The translations under genes and the position numbers were made by a program. From Ditylenchus dipsaci (lineage: Eukaryota > Nematoda > Chromadorea > Rhabditida > Anguinidae): a stretch of DNA of 64,000 bases. Where the stretch lies: NCBI GenBank assembly GCA_004194705.1, contig SADC01000048.1, positions 124,001-188,000 on the forward strand, given 5' to 3'. Position 1 is the first letter of the stretch; the number at the start of each line of letters is the position of its first letter. Positions 1 through 10,581 of the stretch are shown here, one piece after another. A model generated the notes under the pieces. It had not been told where the DNA came from, did no database searches, and was given only the letters and a program-made list of their open reading frames with translations.

Positions 1-130
1 TTGATCGCAGCAAATATAACTGTTATGACATCTTTAAAAAAGGCGAAAATAGAACGACATCTTAAACTAAACCACAATCAGAGGATTCTTTATTCAACAA
101 ACAACCAAGCAAAGTAAAATATAACATAAC

Positions 131-2078
131 TCAATCATCCATATCATAGTTAATAGCTATTCCTTTCAAAAACTCTTCTGTGCTTCTTTCCTCGTAGGCC
201 TCGACAATAGTAAGAATGCGGCGATCGGCTTCGACATACTTGCTTCGTTTTCCCTTTGGTCGCTTGCCTACTTGCCACTGGACGAACTTTTGATCTCGGC
301 CTTGCTGCACAACTCGAAGAGCATTGATAAATTTCCACAGACCTGGATGGCAGACATCGAGTTCGCACTGGATCCTGTGGTTGGCTGATTCGGCAAAATT
401 GTTGGTTCGATGGTCTCCATTCAACGTTCTTTCATACACATTCCAAAGTGAGTGAGCAAATCTTGGTGCAACAAAGACTCCCCTGCGAGATATGCTTCCT
501 AAAATAATCGCTCGATGAGCAGTTGATGTAAACAAAGAGTGGAAAGCAAATACCAATGTAATTCTTCTGCATCCACGTCAAAATAGGCTCGAGCTCTGCA
601 GGCAAAAGATCCCAAAGCTCTTCGAAAACTGGCATGACTTCCTCAGGCTTGACAAATGCCATCGCTGTGATCATTCCTAAATAAATACTATATTCTCTTT
701 GATATCTCTAATCATCCAGTCTTTATGGCCTAGTTTCTTATACTAGCACATCCCCAGCGGCGATGTTTGATTCAAAAATTATAGTCTATAGGTTATAACT
801 AGAAAAAAAGGTATGTGCATAGAGCCGGACATTTGACGCAAAAAGCTTGCGGCATTTGACGGCGAAATCAGCATCGGTTTCGTAACGACCCTCAGCCCAT
901 TCTTGCCGAGCGTCTTCTTCAGATTTTAGACGAGATGAAACAGACATCCCCACACTTCTGTCTCGGGAAAGCACAGCTCTAACGCACTGATTGCCGCTAT
1001 TTCAAAATCGACAGTGACGCTTGAAGGAGAAAATGCCGGCCAGACTTCCTTGACCATGACGAAAAGATGCTCATAGGTAGACTGAGACTTATTGACGAGT
1101 AGAGCATAGAGCACTGGAAAGACGTAGCCATTGCGCTCTGCAAGAATCACGTACACCTAGAACATATATGATAGATGGAATATTATAATCAGTGAAGAAC
1201 AAAATACCTGGTAGAACGGGAAAGGAGTGATCTTGAAGTTACCGTCCATAAAGACCACTTTCATCTGCGCACTCCAGTTCTTGTTGCTTGCACGCCCAAA
1301 AAGAAGAATTCTGAAACATAAATAACCATCTAAAAGACTATGCCAGCCAACTTAAAGTTTTAACCTGTGTTATTTTCATACACCTGATCTCCAAGAAGGA
1401 ATAGTTCTGGATCGTTCAACCCAAAGCGATAGGTCCTGTAGCCATCCGGTACCACAAAGTTAAGTCCATTCGGCACTTCTGGCTCGCTATTCACTAGTTT
1501 TCGCTTCCTCTGGACGACCTTTCTGATTGCTGACTTGTCGAGTTTGGCTTGAACAGCTTCCGGCACACCTGAGAGAACGTTGTTGAAGATGGTGGACGGA
1601 TGCTAAGCTCAAAACATCATAAGTTAATCAAAGACGTTTAATTACAAACCTCCATTGTTGTTGTGCAGGCTTCTTTGACTTGCTGAGTAAGTTGGCGAAG
1701 GACAATTGCTGCAGCCGAAATTCCATGATTGCTGTGCTTTCCCACGATCTTAAGCACCAAGCCCGTATTGCTGTTTGTATGAAGTCGAGCAGGGCATCCA
1801 TCAGTGATACGCTTGATACATCTCCAATACATTTTCTGCTTGTACCCGTAATGTTTCCAAAACTGATGGCCATTAAAAGTGACCATCTCGTTTTCCTTAT
1901 TCGATTGAACGAAATCCTGCAAAGCAAATACAAGATAATTGATATGTAAGATTAAATTCAATACCTGTCAATTAGCTGACTCCCTGACATTGACTTCTGC
2001 TTGGTCCACGGATTCCTCATCGCTGTAACCACCAATATCATCTAGTATTCGCGCTATTTCCCGCGGATCGCAGTTCAT
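131..2078 (-). CDS. FLYWCH zinc-finger / MULE transposase
   Basis: Transposase of the Mutator-like (MULE) superfamily, which cuts and pastes DNA in the nucleus. Reading 2078 to 131, spliced pieces give a FLYWCH finger (exon about 1916-1650; W-x-H-Y-x-Y, WRC, CPAR, H-x-N-H), a linker exon (about 1602-1365), the DDE/MULE core (exons 1329-1208 and 1156 to about 800; VFMDGNFKI, DFE, GCLFH), then an exon ending near 554 and a last exon 498-131 with LWNVYERTLN and RTNN...E. Introns are 50-60 nt with GT...AG ends; the intron 553-499 joins YIG to SISRRG in frame. The core runs into a stop near 945 unless one base is added just after the conserved CLFH, after which the frame stays open. The 5' end is unclear: a possible first exon starting at 2078 meets an in-frame TGA, so translation may start at the ATG about 30 nt into the FLYWCH exon. 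The splice phase around 660-800 is also unresolved. Confidence 0.85.
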
Positions 2079-2229
2079 CTAAATAAAACAAGTAAAACAT
2101 TCGACATCATTCAACAAGCGTGGACATAGCAATGAATAGGTGTGATGCGAATAAATTTTAAATATGACACATTCTGGTGAAGTTTAAATTGCCTTCTTAA
2201 ACCAAAACACAGAAAAATAGACTCAAGCG

Positions 2230-2376
2230 ACTTTTAGACACAAACGGCTTTAGACACAAACGGCCTTAGACACAAACGGTTTAGACACAAACGGTTTAGA
2301 CACAAACGGCTTAGACACAAACGGTTTAGACACAAACGGCCTTAGACACAAACGGTTTTAGACACAAACGTCCGTG
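2230..2376. repeat. Tandem TTAGACACAAACGG array
   Basis: About ten head-to-tail copies of a 14-16 bp unit, some with an extra C or T. It lies just 5' of the MULE gene and ends with GTCCGTGTC, the same end motif as the inverted-repeat element at 54349-55717. It is probably one terminal inverted repeat of the MULE-bearing element; the other end would lie left of the window. Confidence 0.8.
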
Positions 2377-2784
2377 TCCCGCCGTAATCCTCTAAAGCGC
2401 GCCGGCGCGCTTATTATTCAAAACCGAGAACATCTGAAAATTTCTGGGCGAATCTCGAAAATGCTCAACCAAAATCTAAAAACTGAGAATCGGTAGAGCT
2501 CGTGTGAGTGTGTGCGTGCATTAAACAGCTTTGAAGAAAAAAAATTCTGCGCTGAATATGGGCCCTCAAAGTAGGGATTGCGCACTTATTAGACCTTGCG
2601 CGCTTATTATAGGAAATAAGGTATTGTTTATCGCTTAGGACAACCTGTCCTGTATGTGTTGCATGCATGGTTCGCAAAAACAGCAAATTTGCTGAGATGC
2701 AGAAAAAATATTTGGCGTTGTGTGGTTATTGAAAACAGCGAAATTCCAGCAAAAATTAGACTGCATTTCTTTGTTCCTTACTTA

Positions 2785-4766
2785 TTGCGGGCTGTAGGTG
2801 AAAACACACACCAAAATACTGATTTCCCGCAGTAAATTTATTTTTTCCCGCAGTAAATTTGAATTTCAAACAAAATAATGATTTCCCGGAGTAAATTTTG
2901 GTTTTCCCGCAGTAAGGTTGGTGACTTTGGTGACTTTGTGCAATTCGGGGTTTTTTCGCTTTTTTGTCCGTACTAATATCACACAGTTATTTCATGAACA
3001 TATGAAAATATTTTATTTGCTTTTTACAGCAATTGTTTCAAAATACCCCGAGGACCTGGTGCCATATGGATAAACGAAAAAATTTGCAAATGGAAAGAAG
3101 ATGTCGATTTTCGGCTATCCGGAAACACATAATAAAGAGAAGAAGAAGGAGGCTTCCAAACAAGTACTGAGGTTTATTTTTGCAAATACTCCAAGCGAAA
3201 TCGGGAGAAGAAGTTTGACTGCAAAGCGCGTATGCGAATTCGCTACAAGAATGACATCTCTGAGGTATGCTTTCTTTCTTTGCGTTGCAGGATTTGTTTT
3301 TCTAGGCCTACATCCAGACTAGCGGTGCTCATGATCATCGACGGCTTCTCGATAATGGGCTTGGCTCTCCAGTCAAGAGGAAGATTGAAGCTTTAGACGA
3401 GCCTCATAGTGGAAAAACTGCCAAGCACATTCAAAGAACCATTCAAGTTAGCCATAATTCTCAGCAGCTTTTTGACGATTCATTAGAAAAATAAAATGTT
3501 TAGGAAGATGTCGAGCTGGAGGGTTTGGTCATTCCATTTCTGGAGCAGGTGCAAAATCAAAAGGCAGATAACGCTAGAAAGGATCTACCCAAAACAAAGA
3601 TTCATGAAACAGCTGTCGAAGAAATTAAAGAGGATGTGAATTTTCTGGCGAGGGCAAACTCTCTGTTAGTATTGGCGGCCGGTTCGTCTTTTCACACATA
3701 TAAATCATCTTCTGACCGATCAATTTTCAGCATCCAGAACACTATGTATACCATCAAGAGTATGTATGCTTATCCGTTCAAGTTGCTGAAATACTGATGC
3801 TGAGTTAGAGCTTATGTGGACCAAACTTTTGCAAGCAGAAACCACCAACGATCTTGATTGGACGTACTCAAGTTGGCAGAGGTTAGAGTTCTAAGTTCAA
3901 TTCGCCTACTTTTAGTAATTGTAAGTACCAGATCCTTCGAAATTCTTTCTATGTGTTAAATAAATCTCGTGTTCATTCTGGCTTTCTTTTCTGCAACTGT
4001 CCAGTCGGTATAAAAGATGAATTGTGCAAGCACTCTTTACTTTTGATGAAAACCGAAAGACTTATTGATCCACTACCACGACCACTGGAGCCAAGAAGAA
4101 AAAGGGGGCGAAGAAAGAAAGTTGGCCGGGCTTTAGAGTGCTTTTAGAAATGAAAATTGTTGATCGTTATTACTGCTGTTATTGTTGTTCCGTAGATGAA
4201 GATGATACTTTTTCAGTGCTGTATTACGTGAGTTTGCAGACTGAGAATCGCCATTTGACGCACGAATTTGCTAAAAATTTCATTCTGGATCAGTACACAC
4301 CATTCCACACTACTCTTAACAATACTTTGAGTGATTTTCAAAGGTTAAGGGCATTAAAAAATGTTTGTAATGAGTTCTGAGTTTGAGTTCGGAGAAATTG
4401 AGTGAATTTGAACGAGATTTCGATGCGCGCAAGTAGACCATCAAAAACCATTTGTAGACCATCAAAAAGCCCAGTTTTTATTGGCTTCTGGCCACTTTAG
4501 CCTGGGATTCTAAGCGATTCAACGTCGATTCTGACTGTAAAACCGTGTTGTTGCAAACTTTTGACTGGAATCGCACAAATTTTCAAATTTACTGCGTGAA
4601 ATCTGAAATTTACTGCGGGAAATCAGTAATTTACTGCAGGAAATCAGTAATTCACTGCGGGAAATCAGTATTTTGTTTGAAATTTAAATTTATTGCGGGA
4701 AAAAATAAATTTACTGCGGCAAATCAGTATTTTGGGGTGTCAAATCAATTTGAGCCCTTATTGCGC
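2785..4766. mobile_element. Element with CCCGCAGTAAATT inverted arrays
   Basis: The left end (2785-2925) and right end (4590-4766) are inverted copies of each other built from a repeated TGATTTCCCGCAGTAAATT motif plus a CCCAAAATACTGATT tip. Between them is one spliced gene (3101-4147). The layout suggests a MULE-type element; I could not fix its target-site duplication. Confidence 0.7.
3101..4147 (+). CDS. FLYWCH-like/SWIM zinc-finger protein without DDE core
   Basis: Six exons (about 3101-3264, 3306-3446, 3504-3664, 3731-3759, 3809-3881, 3916-4147) splice into about 266 residues with matching phases, if one base is added in the run near 3165. The N-terminal part (KKFDCKARMRIRYKNDISE, then T-x-G-x-H-D-H) resembles the DNA-binding N-terminus of MULE transposases. 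The C-terminal part is a SWIM finger (CNCPVGIKDELCKH) followed by a basic KRGRRKK tail, as at the C-terminus of FAR1/MULE transposases. Between them there is only a helical linker of about 120 residues and no MULE catalytic domain. It may be an internally deleted transposase that kept its frame, or a DNA-binding regulator carried by the element. It sits alone between inverted arrays. Confidence 0.7.
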
Positions 4767-5034
4767 ATACCGTATTTTCTGTAGTAAGTCCCCCGGGGGA
4801 GTTATTTTTCAACCCTTAAAAAATCGGAAAAAAAATATTTCGATTTTGAGATTTTCGGATGCCCGACCGAAATCTAAAAAGTGGAATCAACTAAGATCGT
4901 GGTAATTAAGAAAACGCAAAAAACAGATTTACAAAAATTTTCCTTAGGCTGAGATATGGGGTCGAAATAGGGGGAGTTATTAGAGAGGGGGGAGTTATTA
5001 GAGAGGGGGGACTTAATAGAGAAAATACGGTATT
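4766..5034. mobile_element. MITE, ATACCGTATTTTCTCT family
   Basis: Starts ATACCGTATTTTCTGTA and ends AGAGAAAATACGGTAT. The interior carries an AACCCTTAAAAAATCGG block and a GAGTTATTAGAGAGGGG repeat. The same family recurs at about 9890-10163, 52430-53090, 54840-55077, 62465-62740 and 62970-63206. Confidence 0.8.
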
Positions 5035-5143
5035 TCATTTTTTTGACAATTTTTTGGTCTTTTTTTATCCGATGTCAAAAAAATTTATGAACCACCCGTA
5101 TAACAGCAGTATGTAGGCTACATGCAGCCCGTAAAAGTCACTC

Positions 5144-5343
5144 TTAAAGGACCATTGCCGTCCCCGACAACGAGAATTTCAAATGTTTGAATTTGCGCGG
5201 GACAGTTCTCTTTCGTCTTTCATTGTACTCTTTTGAGTCATTCGAAGCAAGTCAAAAGAGTAAATGATAGACGAAAGAGAACTGTCCTGCGCGAATTCAA
5301 ACATTTGAAATTCTCGTTGTCGGGGACGGCAATGGCCCTTTAA
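5144..5343. mobile_element. TTAA palindromic MITE (CCATTGCCGTC type)
   Basis: Near-perfect 200 bp hairpin with ends TTAAAGGACCATTGCCGTC, flanked by TTAA. The uninterrupted host sequence is seen near 10850, so the TTAA insertion site can be confirmed. A TTAA target is typical of piggyBac. Confidence 0.85.
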
Positions 5344-5590
5344 ATGGGGCATGATCGTGCCCGATGGAGAGAAAAGGCGCGAACAAGCAGTTCTTTTCTT
5401 TCTCGATAAATTTTTACATTCGTTCTCGTCTAGATTTTTTAAGTTTTCTGTCTAGTTTTTAAAAGCAGTATAAGGTCATCTATATTAGATTTGACGCAGA
5501 ACGAGTGAAAATGGGAGGATTCGAAAAAATTCTAAAAAATTCGAAAAAAACTGCTGGTTCGCGCCTTAACGCACGGGCATGCCCCTTTAA
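5340..5590. mobile_element. Second TTAA palindromic MITE (GGGGCATG type)
   Basis: Inverted ends TTAAATGGGGCATGATCGTGC and GCACGGGCATGCCCCTTTAA. It shares the TTAA of the preceding MITE, so the two are joined back to back. Single ends of the same type occur near 16170, 19630 and 54290. Confidence 0.8.
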
Positions 5591-5596
5591 AGGGGA

Positions 5597-5680
5597 GCGA
5601 GTGATTTTCATTTAAGCATCGTCTAGGTTATAGGTTCAAATCCTCCTGGATGCACGCCCTATTTTTCACTTAATTTTCCA
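5597..5680 (+). repeat. tRNA-related SINE-like segment
   Basis: Contains GGTTCAAATCC, the consensus B box of a tRNA-type polymerase III promoter, followed by a short CCTGGATGCA arm. The same segment is in both arms of the element at 10582-12472. No complete tRNA cloverleaf can be drawn. Confidence 0.6.
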
Positions 5681-5889
5681 TATTTTATTTGCAAGTTTGG
5701 GATGAAAATAATGCTCATTCTCATGGCTTGTCGTGGCAATGGCCCTTTAATAAAAAGCTACCACTTGGTTTAATAAAAATAAATGAATTTATAAAAAAGC
5801 AAAAAGAGGTTCATCCAGTGGGGATCAAACCTGCGATTAGAAAATTAGAGTCCCAGCCGATACAACTGCTCCATAACTACACATTACCC

Positions 5890-6150
5890 TTCAAATGCTT
5901 GGGGTGAAATTGAGATGGTGGGGTTACCTTCTAAGTGGTTGTCGTTTAGTCCAGGTAGTTTAGGTATCATCCGCGCGGTTGGGGTACCTTACAGGTGGGT
6001 GGTGGGCGATTCCGGGGGAGCTTGGGTATCATTGAGGCGGTCGAGCTACCCTGCAAGTGGTTTGGGTGCAATTCAGGGGGCTTGAGTATCCTCCAGCTGA
6101 TTGGGTTGCCCTACAGATGGTCAAAGTGATATTTCAGCTGCGTGGGTGAG
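5890..6150. repeat. Degenerate GGGTACC minisatellite
   Basis: Four or so diverged units of about 60 bp with GGTTGGGGTACCTTACAGGTGG-like phrases. It is related in sequence to the large array at 48366-49440. Confidence 0.55.
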
Positions 6151-6807
6151 AAGAAATGGCGCAAATTCAAATTAACAATTTTTGAAGATTTTAGCGAGAT
6201 TTATGTGTGTGTTCAAGGCTAAAATCATAAAATTAACCAATTTGGGAACAGTGTCTTCCACAAAACCGTAAATTCAATCGAAAGAGGAGAGTTCGAGCTA
6301 AGCGTTACAGAAAAGAACGGGCTGACACACGCCCTCTACAGCTACAAAAGTAGAAAAGAAGCAAAAACTTGAACACTCAAGACAGTCCAAATACTATATA
6401 GAGATATTTGTTCAAATGGAGATGAATAGTTGGTTATAGTTAGAGATGGACATTTGCATTTGCCCAATACTAATATTTTTTCAAAAGTCTATTTGTTCGC
6501 CAAAACATCAAAAAAAGTTCCTAATTCATTCTGATCTCGATTTAGTAACACACTGGAACTGATTTTATGGCCTAAAGAAACACAAATTGGCGCTAGTATA
6601 AAATACCGCTCCGCCCAAAACCTGATCTTATGAAAATCGCTGTAATTATCCTTTCGAACCACAAGTTCAGGATTAGCTCTTAGGCTTCGGGTTAGGCCAG
6701 CGTACGGAAGCTGTGACTAATGCCTTGGCTACAATGGAGGTGCGAGGTCGAGGTGTGAGAGGCGAGGTGCGAGGTCCGTTTCTAAAATTTAATTTTCATA
6801 TCCAATA
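6150..6807. other. No gene recognised; old repeat sequence
   Basis: No coding signal. Around 6660-6720 there is a piece of a dispersed family (TTAGGCTTxGGGTTAGGCCAGCGTACGG) that recurs near 20950 and 50800. Confidence 0.4.
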
Positions 6808-7253
6808 CAGTCGAACCTTTATATAACATAACTCTATATAACATAAATTTAAGGTCGGAAGTTCGTTCCCACCTAGGGTCGGACACTTTTTTTAGCCCGT
6901 TTTTTTAAATTTTTTGTTAGTTCTGTTTTGACAGTCGAGTCCCAAATAGCGTAAGGATTCCGATGCTGCCAATCGTTTTTCAGAAATCTAAATTTTTTCT
7001 TATAAAAAAGCAAAACCTCTATATAACATAAATAGTTATGACGAAAATCCTGTTTTTTCACCGAGTTTTTGTTTTTTCAAAGAAGAAAATTTGAATTTCT
7101 AAAAAATGATTGGTGAAACCGGAATCCTTGCAATATTTGGAACCAGACTGTCAAAAAAGAACTGGCAAAAGCTTGAAAAAATGGGTGTGAAAAAGGTGTC
7201 AAACCAGGTAACTTGGCCGGTCCCTTGAATTATGTTACATAAAGGTTCGACTG
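6808..7253. mobile_element. Tigger/pogo-like MITE, TA duplication
   Basis: Ends CAGTCGAACCTTTATATAAC and its complement ATGTTACATAAAGGTTCGACTG, flanked by TA. The interior carries two inverted copies of a block with CGGAATCCTTGCAATATTTGG that also occurs in the elements at 27100 and 53830. Confidence 0.85.
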
Positions 7254-7779
7254 TAGTAAGAAAATTGATTTTTTTTTTCAATAGCGGACTTTAAAAATAG
7301 GCCAAAAAACTTTTCAGATCAGTAAAATGACAAAATCTCGCTGAGCTACATCACCTCAAAGACATCGACCTCCCACCTCACACCTCCATTGTAGCCACTG
7401 CATAATAAAGAGTTTGCGCACATTTTCCGGGGTTTGGGACATATGTTTGGGTGCTCTTTACTTAAATTTTAAAAGGCATAAGTTTTTTTGGGAGGGGGGG
7501 GGGTATTCTATACTAGGGTCCGAAAATTGATCTATTTATTAGGGCCACAAAATCAAAATTAAAATATGCTTGAAATTCGAATAATCGTGCAATTTTTAAA
7601 CTTAACTTTGTACGAATTAAATGTCGGACAATCTGAATTTCAAACTAATTAACGTTGGGCAAACTGTCATTGCACCAGCTGTCGAATATGAAAAAAATAA
7701 TTTGAAAAAAAATCTTGTTATAGTGTTGCAGAATTGTGTAAAAGAAAACTCGATTTTATCAAAAAAAAAATCACTTCTG

Positions 7780-8065
7780 AGTCAGACGGCAACCTGACAA
7801 AAAAGGTTTTTAAAAATATTTGTCGCGCGACAAAAAAGACTTCTCCCTTTTTGTCGTTTATGTTTTGTCGTGCGACAAAAAAGATTTTTATATATTTTGT
7901 CGCGCGACAAAAAATACTTTTTTATCGGTGAATTCGGCTGTTTCGCACGAATCTACCGAATAAAAAAGTCTTTTTTGTCGCGCGACAAAACATGTTAAAA
8001 AACGTTTTTGTCGCGCGACAAATACTTTTAAAAATCTTTTTTGTCCGGTTGCCGAGTCAGACTTC
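7780..8065. repeat. Palindrome built from TGTCGCGCGACA units
   Basis: Outer arms GAGTCAGACGGCAACC and GGTTGCCGAGTCAGAC face each other. Between them the 12 bp self-complementary word TGTCGCGCGACA (one copy TGTCGTGCGACA) occurs five times, in AT-rich spacers that themselves pair. Confidence 0.75.
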
Positions 8066-8171
8066 TACCATCAGTTTTTATAATCACCGCAAAATTCTGG
8101 GTATAGGAAAGTCTCTTCGTTAAGCTTTTTCTTTAAAATAAGACAATTTAAGTTAATCAATGAAAAAATAA

Positions 8172-8557
8172 TTAAAGGAACATTGCCGTCTACGGACACG
8201 TAAATTTGGACTTTTTGAATTGGCGGGGGACAGCTAAATTACTGCGAAAATATTTTTTAAATATTTTTAGTTTGCAATCAAATTTTTTCAAAATTTCAAA
8301 CGATCTACTAGTCGAGCCCAACGTTGCTCGAGATTGCCAGATAGGACAAGATCTAACAAACCCACTGCACTACAACTTACTTATTGTTACCGAAGACTCA
8401 CTTCGACCAATAAACATAAATTATAATTTAAAATGGAAATCTTTGGCCTCAGATTCCTAAAAATATTTTCGAAAAATATTTTCGCAGTAATTTAGCTGTC
8501 CCCCGCCAACTCAAAAAATCCAAATTTCCGTGGCCGTAGACGGCAATGGTCCTTTAA
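8172..8557. mobile_element. TTAA palindromic MITE, 386 bp
   Basis: Ends TTAAAGGAACATTGCCGTC and GACGGCAATGGTCCTTTAA, flanked by TTAA. It pairs for about 80 bp from each end (GGGGGACAGCTAAATTACTGCG) with an unpaired centre. Confidence 0.85.
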
Positions 8558-8822
8558 ATAAAATTTGTTTAATGTCATTCATTAGGCCAAAAAATGAGTA
8601 AATATTAGTGAAATTTTTGAAATTTCTATTGGAAAAATTTCATAGCCAGAGTACGGTATAAGAGCTCTTCCCGAAAATCGGTTATAACCACTTTTTCGTG
8701 TGTTTTAGTATCTTTAACGTACAGGAAAGATGTTTTTAGGTGGAGGAAGACCATTTCCGGACATTTTTTTTGAACATTTTGACTTTTTGCCTTGGGGTAC
8801 CACGGTAAACCATGGTTTTCAG

Positions 8823-9479
8823 CATAGTTGGATCGCCGCCGCCAGGCGGCGGCGGCGATCCAACTATGCTGAAAATGAGGTCGGCGGCGGCGGTGGCGGT
8901 GCGGCGGCGGTGGCGGCGGCGATGTGGCGGCTGTGGCGGCGGTAGCAGCGATGCTTTTCTTGGTACCTGTAATCCATGAGACTTCTGGAAGTCCAGAATT
9001 GAGGTAAAAAGTAAATTAGTTTTGTACATTTTACAGTACAGCTTGACTTTCTAGACATATACTTCGATTTCTCAGATGGCATTTGAGATCTTAGCAACGC
9101 CAGCTACAAGTGCAAGAGTGGAAAGACTATTCAGTATCATGGCTATGTTCTCTTCAGGAAGAAAGACTCTAACAGGACCAATTTTACAAAGTACCAAAAC
9201 AATGCTTGTCTTAAATGGTCATCTTATGAAAATATGATAAAATGACATAATTTAGAATTTTACTGTTCTCTTGCAAAATATATTTCTATGGCAAACATAA
9301 ACAACACTAAACAAAAAAAAATTGACAGTGAAGCGTTAGCTGGCGGTGCGGTGGCGGCGATGGCAGCGCCGGCGGCGGCGGCGAAATAAAAAGTGCCGCC
9401 GGCGGTGGCGGCGGCGGTGGTGTTGGCGACGCCGCCGGCGGTGGCGGCAGCGGTGGTTTTTCAGAGGCGTCCAACTATG
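8823..9479. mobile_element. hAT element with CGG-rich subterminal repeats
   Basis: Inverted ends CATAGTTGGA and TCCAACTATG, flanked by an exact 8 bp duplication GTTTTCAG (8815-8822 and 9480-9487). Both subterminal regions are GGC/GGT-rich. The left tip is an almost perfect 58 bp palindrome. The interior still holds the transposase 3' end. Confidence 0.9.
9076..9237 (+). pseudogene. hAT transposase C-terminal dimerisation fragment
   Basis: Fifty-three codons from ATG to TGA carry the hAT family dimerisation motif: ATPATSARVERLFSIM, then GRKTLTG and VLNGHL. An AG acceptor precedes the ATG, so this is probably the last exon of a lost transposase gene. The catalytic domain and the BED finger are absent. 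Confidence 0.85.
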
Positions 9480-9712
9480 GTTTTCAGGGTATTCTACCCT
9501 GTTTTGTCACTGGAGCTGGGCGAAAAAGAGACTCTAGATTCATTTATTATCAAGAGTATTTCTCGGAATCATGTCTAAGGTAAGAGAGTGCGCGTATCTC
9601 TAACTCTCAAGCCCCCTGCGCCCCCGAAGGGGTGGTAACCCATTACCAATATTTTCGAAAGACACCAACCAATATCCCAATGCCGATATTAACGCCTTTA
9701 TTTGACCCAATA

Positions 9713-9892
9713 CAGTCTGCTCTCGATATAGTGACACCCCGATACAGTGACACTCTCGATATAGTGACACCCCGATACAGTGACACTCTCGATATAGTGA
9801 CAACTTGAAAGAAAATTGGTTGGCCGGCAGAGAAACTCAACAAAGTTCACTCCCGATATAGTGACACTCGATATAGTGACACCCTCGATATA
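9713..9892. mobile_element. Tigger-like end, CTCGATATAGTGACACC array
   Basis: Begins CAGTCTGCTCTCGATATAGTG after a TA and holds about nine copies of a GATATAGTGACACC unit. Its right end is cut off by the next MITE. Confidence 0.75.
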
Positions 9893-10163
9893 CCGTATTT
9901 CCTCTAATTGCCGCCCCGGGCGGCAGTTAGAAGCATGCAATTTTTTCAAACTTCAAGTAGTTCAGAACTCGTGTTTTAATTTACTATTCAAACTGCGTAA
10001 AAAGTGCCTGTCAGATTTTCAAAATCCCTCGCAGGCACTTTTTAGACAGCTCGAACAGTAAATGAAAACAGGATTTTCAGACCACTTGAAGTCAGGAGGG
10101 CGGCAATTAGAACTTGCAAAAAATAAACCCGATGACAGCTCTATTAGAGAAAATTCGGTATTA
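9890..10163. mobile_element. MITE, CCGTATTTCCTCTAATTGCCGCC type
   Basis: Left end TACCGTATTTCCTCTAATTG and right end AGAGAAAATTCGGTA face each other. The CGGCAGTTAGAAG and AAGTGCCTGTCAGATTTTC blocks are also inverted. A sister copy is at 62970-63206. Confidence 0.8.
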
Positions 10164-10581
10164 TTTTCAACAACTACAAGTTTGTCAAGCGTGGTCTGAG
10201 TCTCAAGAGCGCACAGATCCTCCAAGACGTGTTTACTTTGTTACTGGAGAGTCAGCTTCTCCGCAACTAAGCGCTGAGATTAAAAAATATTCCCATCTGC
10301 CACAGACTGAATCAGCTCTTCCTTTTTGGAAAACATATGAAAAAATATATTTACAAAATCATATACGTAATTTGTCTTTTTTAAAGATCTTCCGATATGA
10401 GCTTCGATAGCTAGGAAGTTTCTTTGTATTCCTGCTTCTTCAGCTTCAAGCGAAAGGTTTTTTCGGCATTGCGTTGGATCAAGCATGAACTAAAACACAG
10501 ACTACACAGATGAACGCATTTCGAATATTATTACGTTCTGTTCTTGCAATGCAAAAAACTCATTGAATACCCTAAAAATAC

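Larger units (their letters stand above)
2667..5745. mobile_element. Copy of the CATGGTTCGC element, split by insertions
   Basis: Segments 2667-2781, about 5035-5147 and about 5591-5745 match, in order, the left arm of the intact element at 10582-11006 (start CATGGTTCGC, middle GCAGCCCGTA-AAGTCACTC, end with a GGTTC-A-AATCC box and GATGAAAATAATGCTCATTC). The gaps are filled by a 2 kb element carrying a gene, a MITE, and two back-to-back TTAA palindromes. Confidence 0.75.

Noticed and set aside
925..975. Premature stop in the MULE transposase as evidence of pseudogenisation
   Set aside because: One added base after CLFH moves into a frame that is open and matches the family downstream; the pattern equals the indels in host genes.
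2230..2376. Regularly spaced repeats that might suggest a CRISPR array
   Set aside because: Units are head to tail with almost no spacers, in a eukaryotic sequence; it is a tandem repeat.
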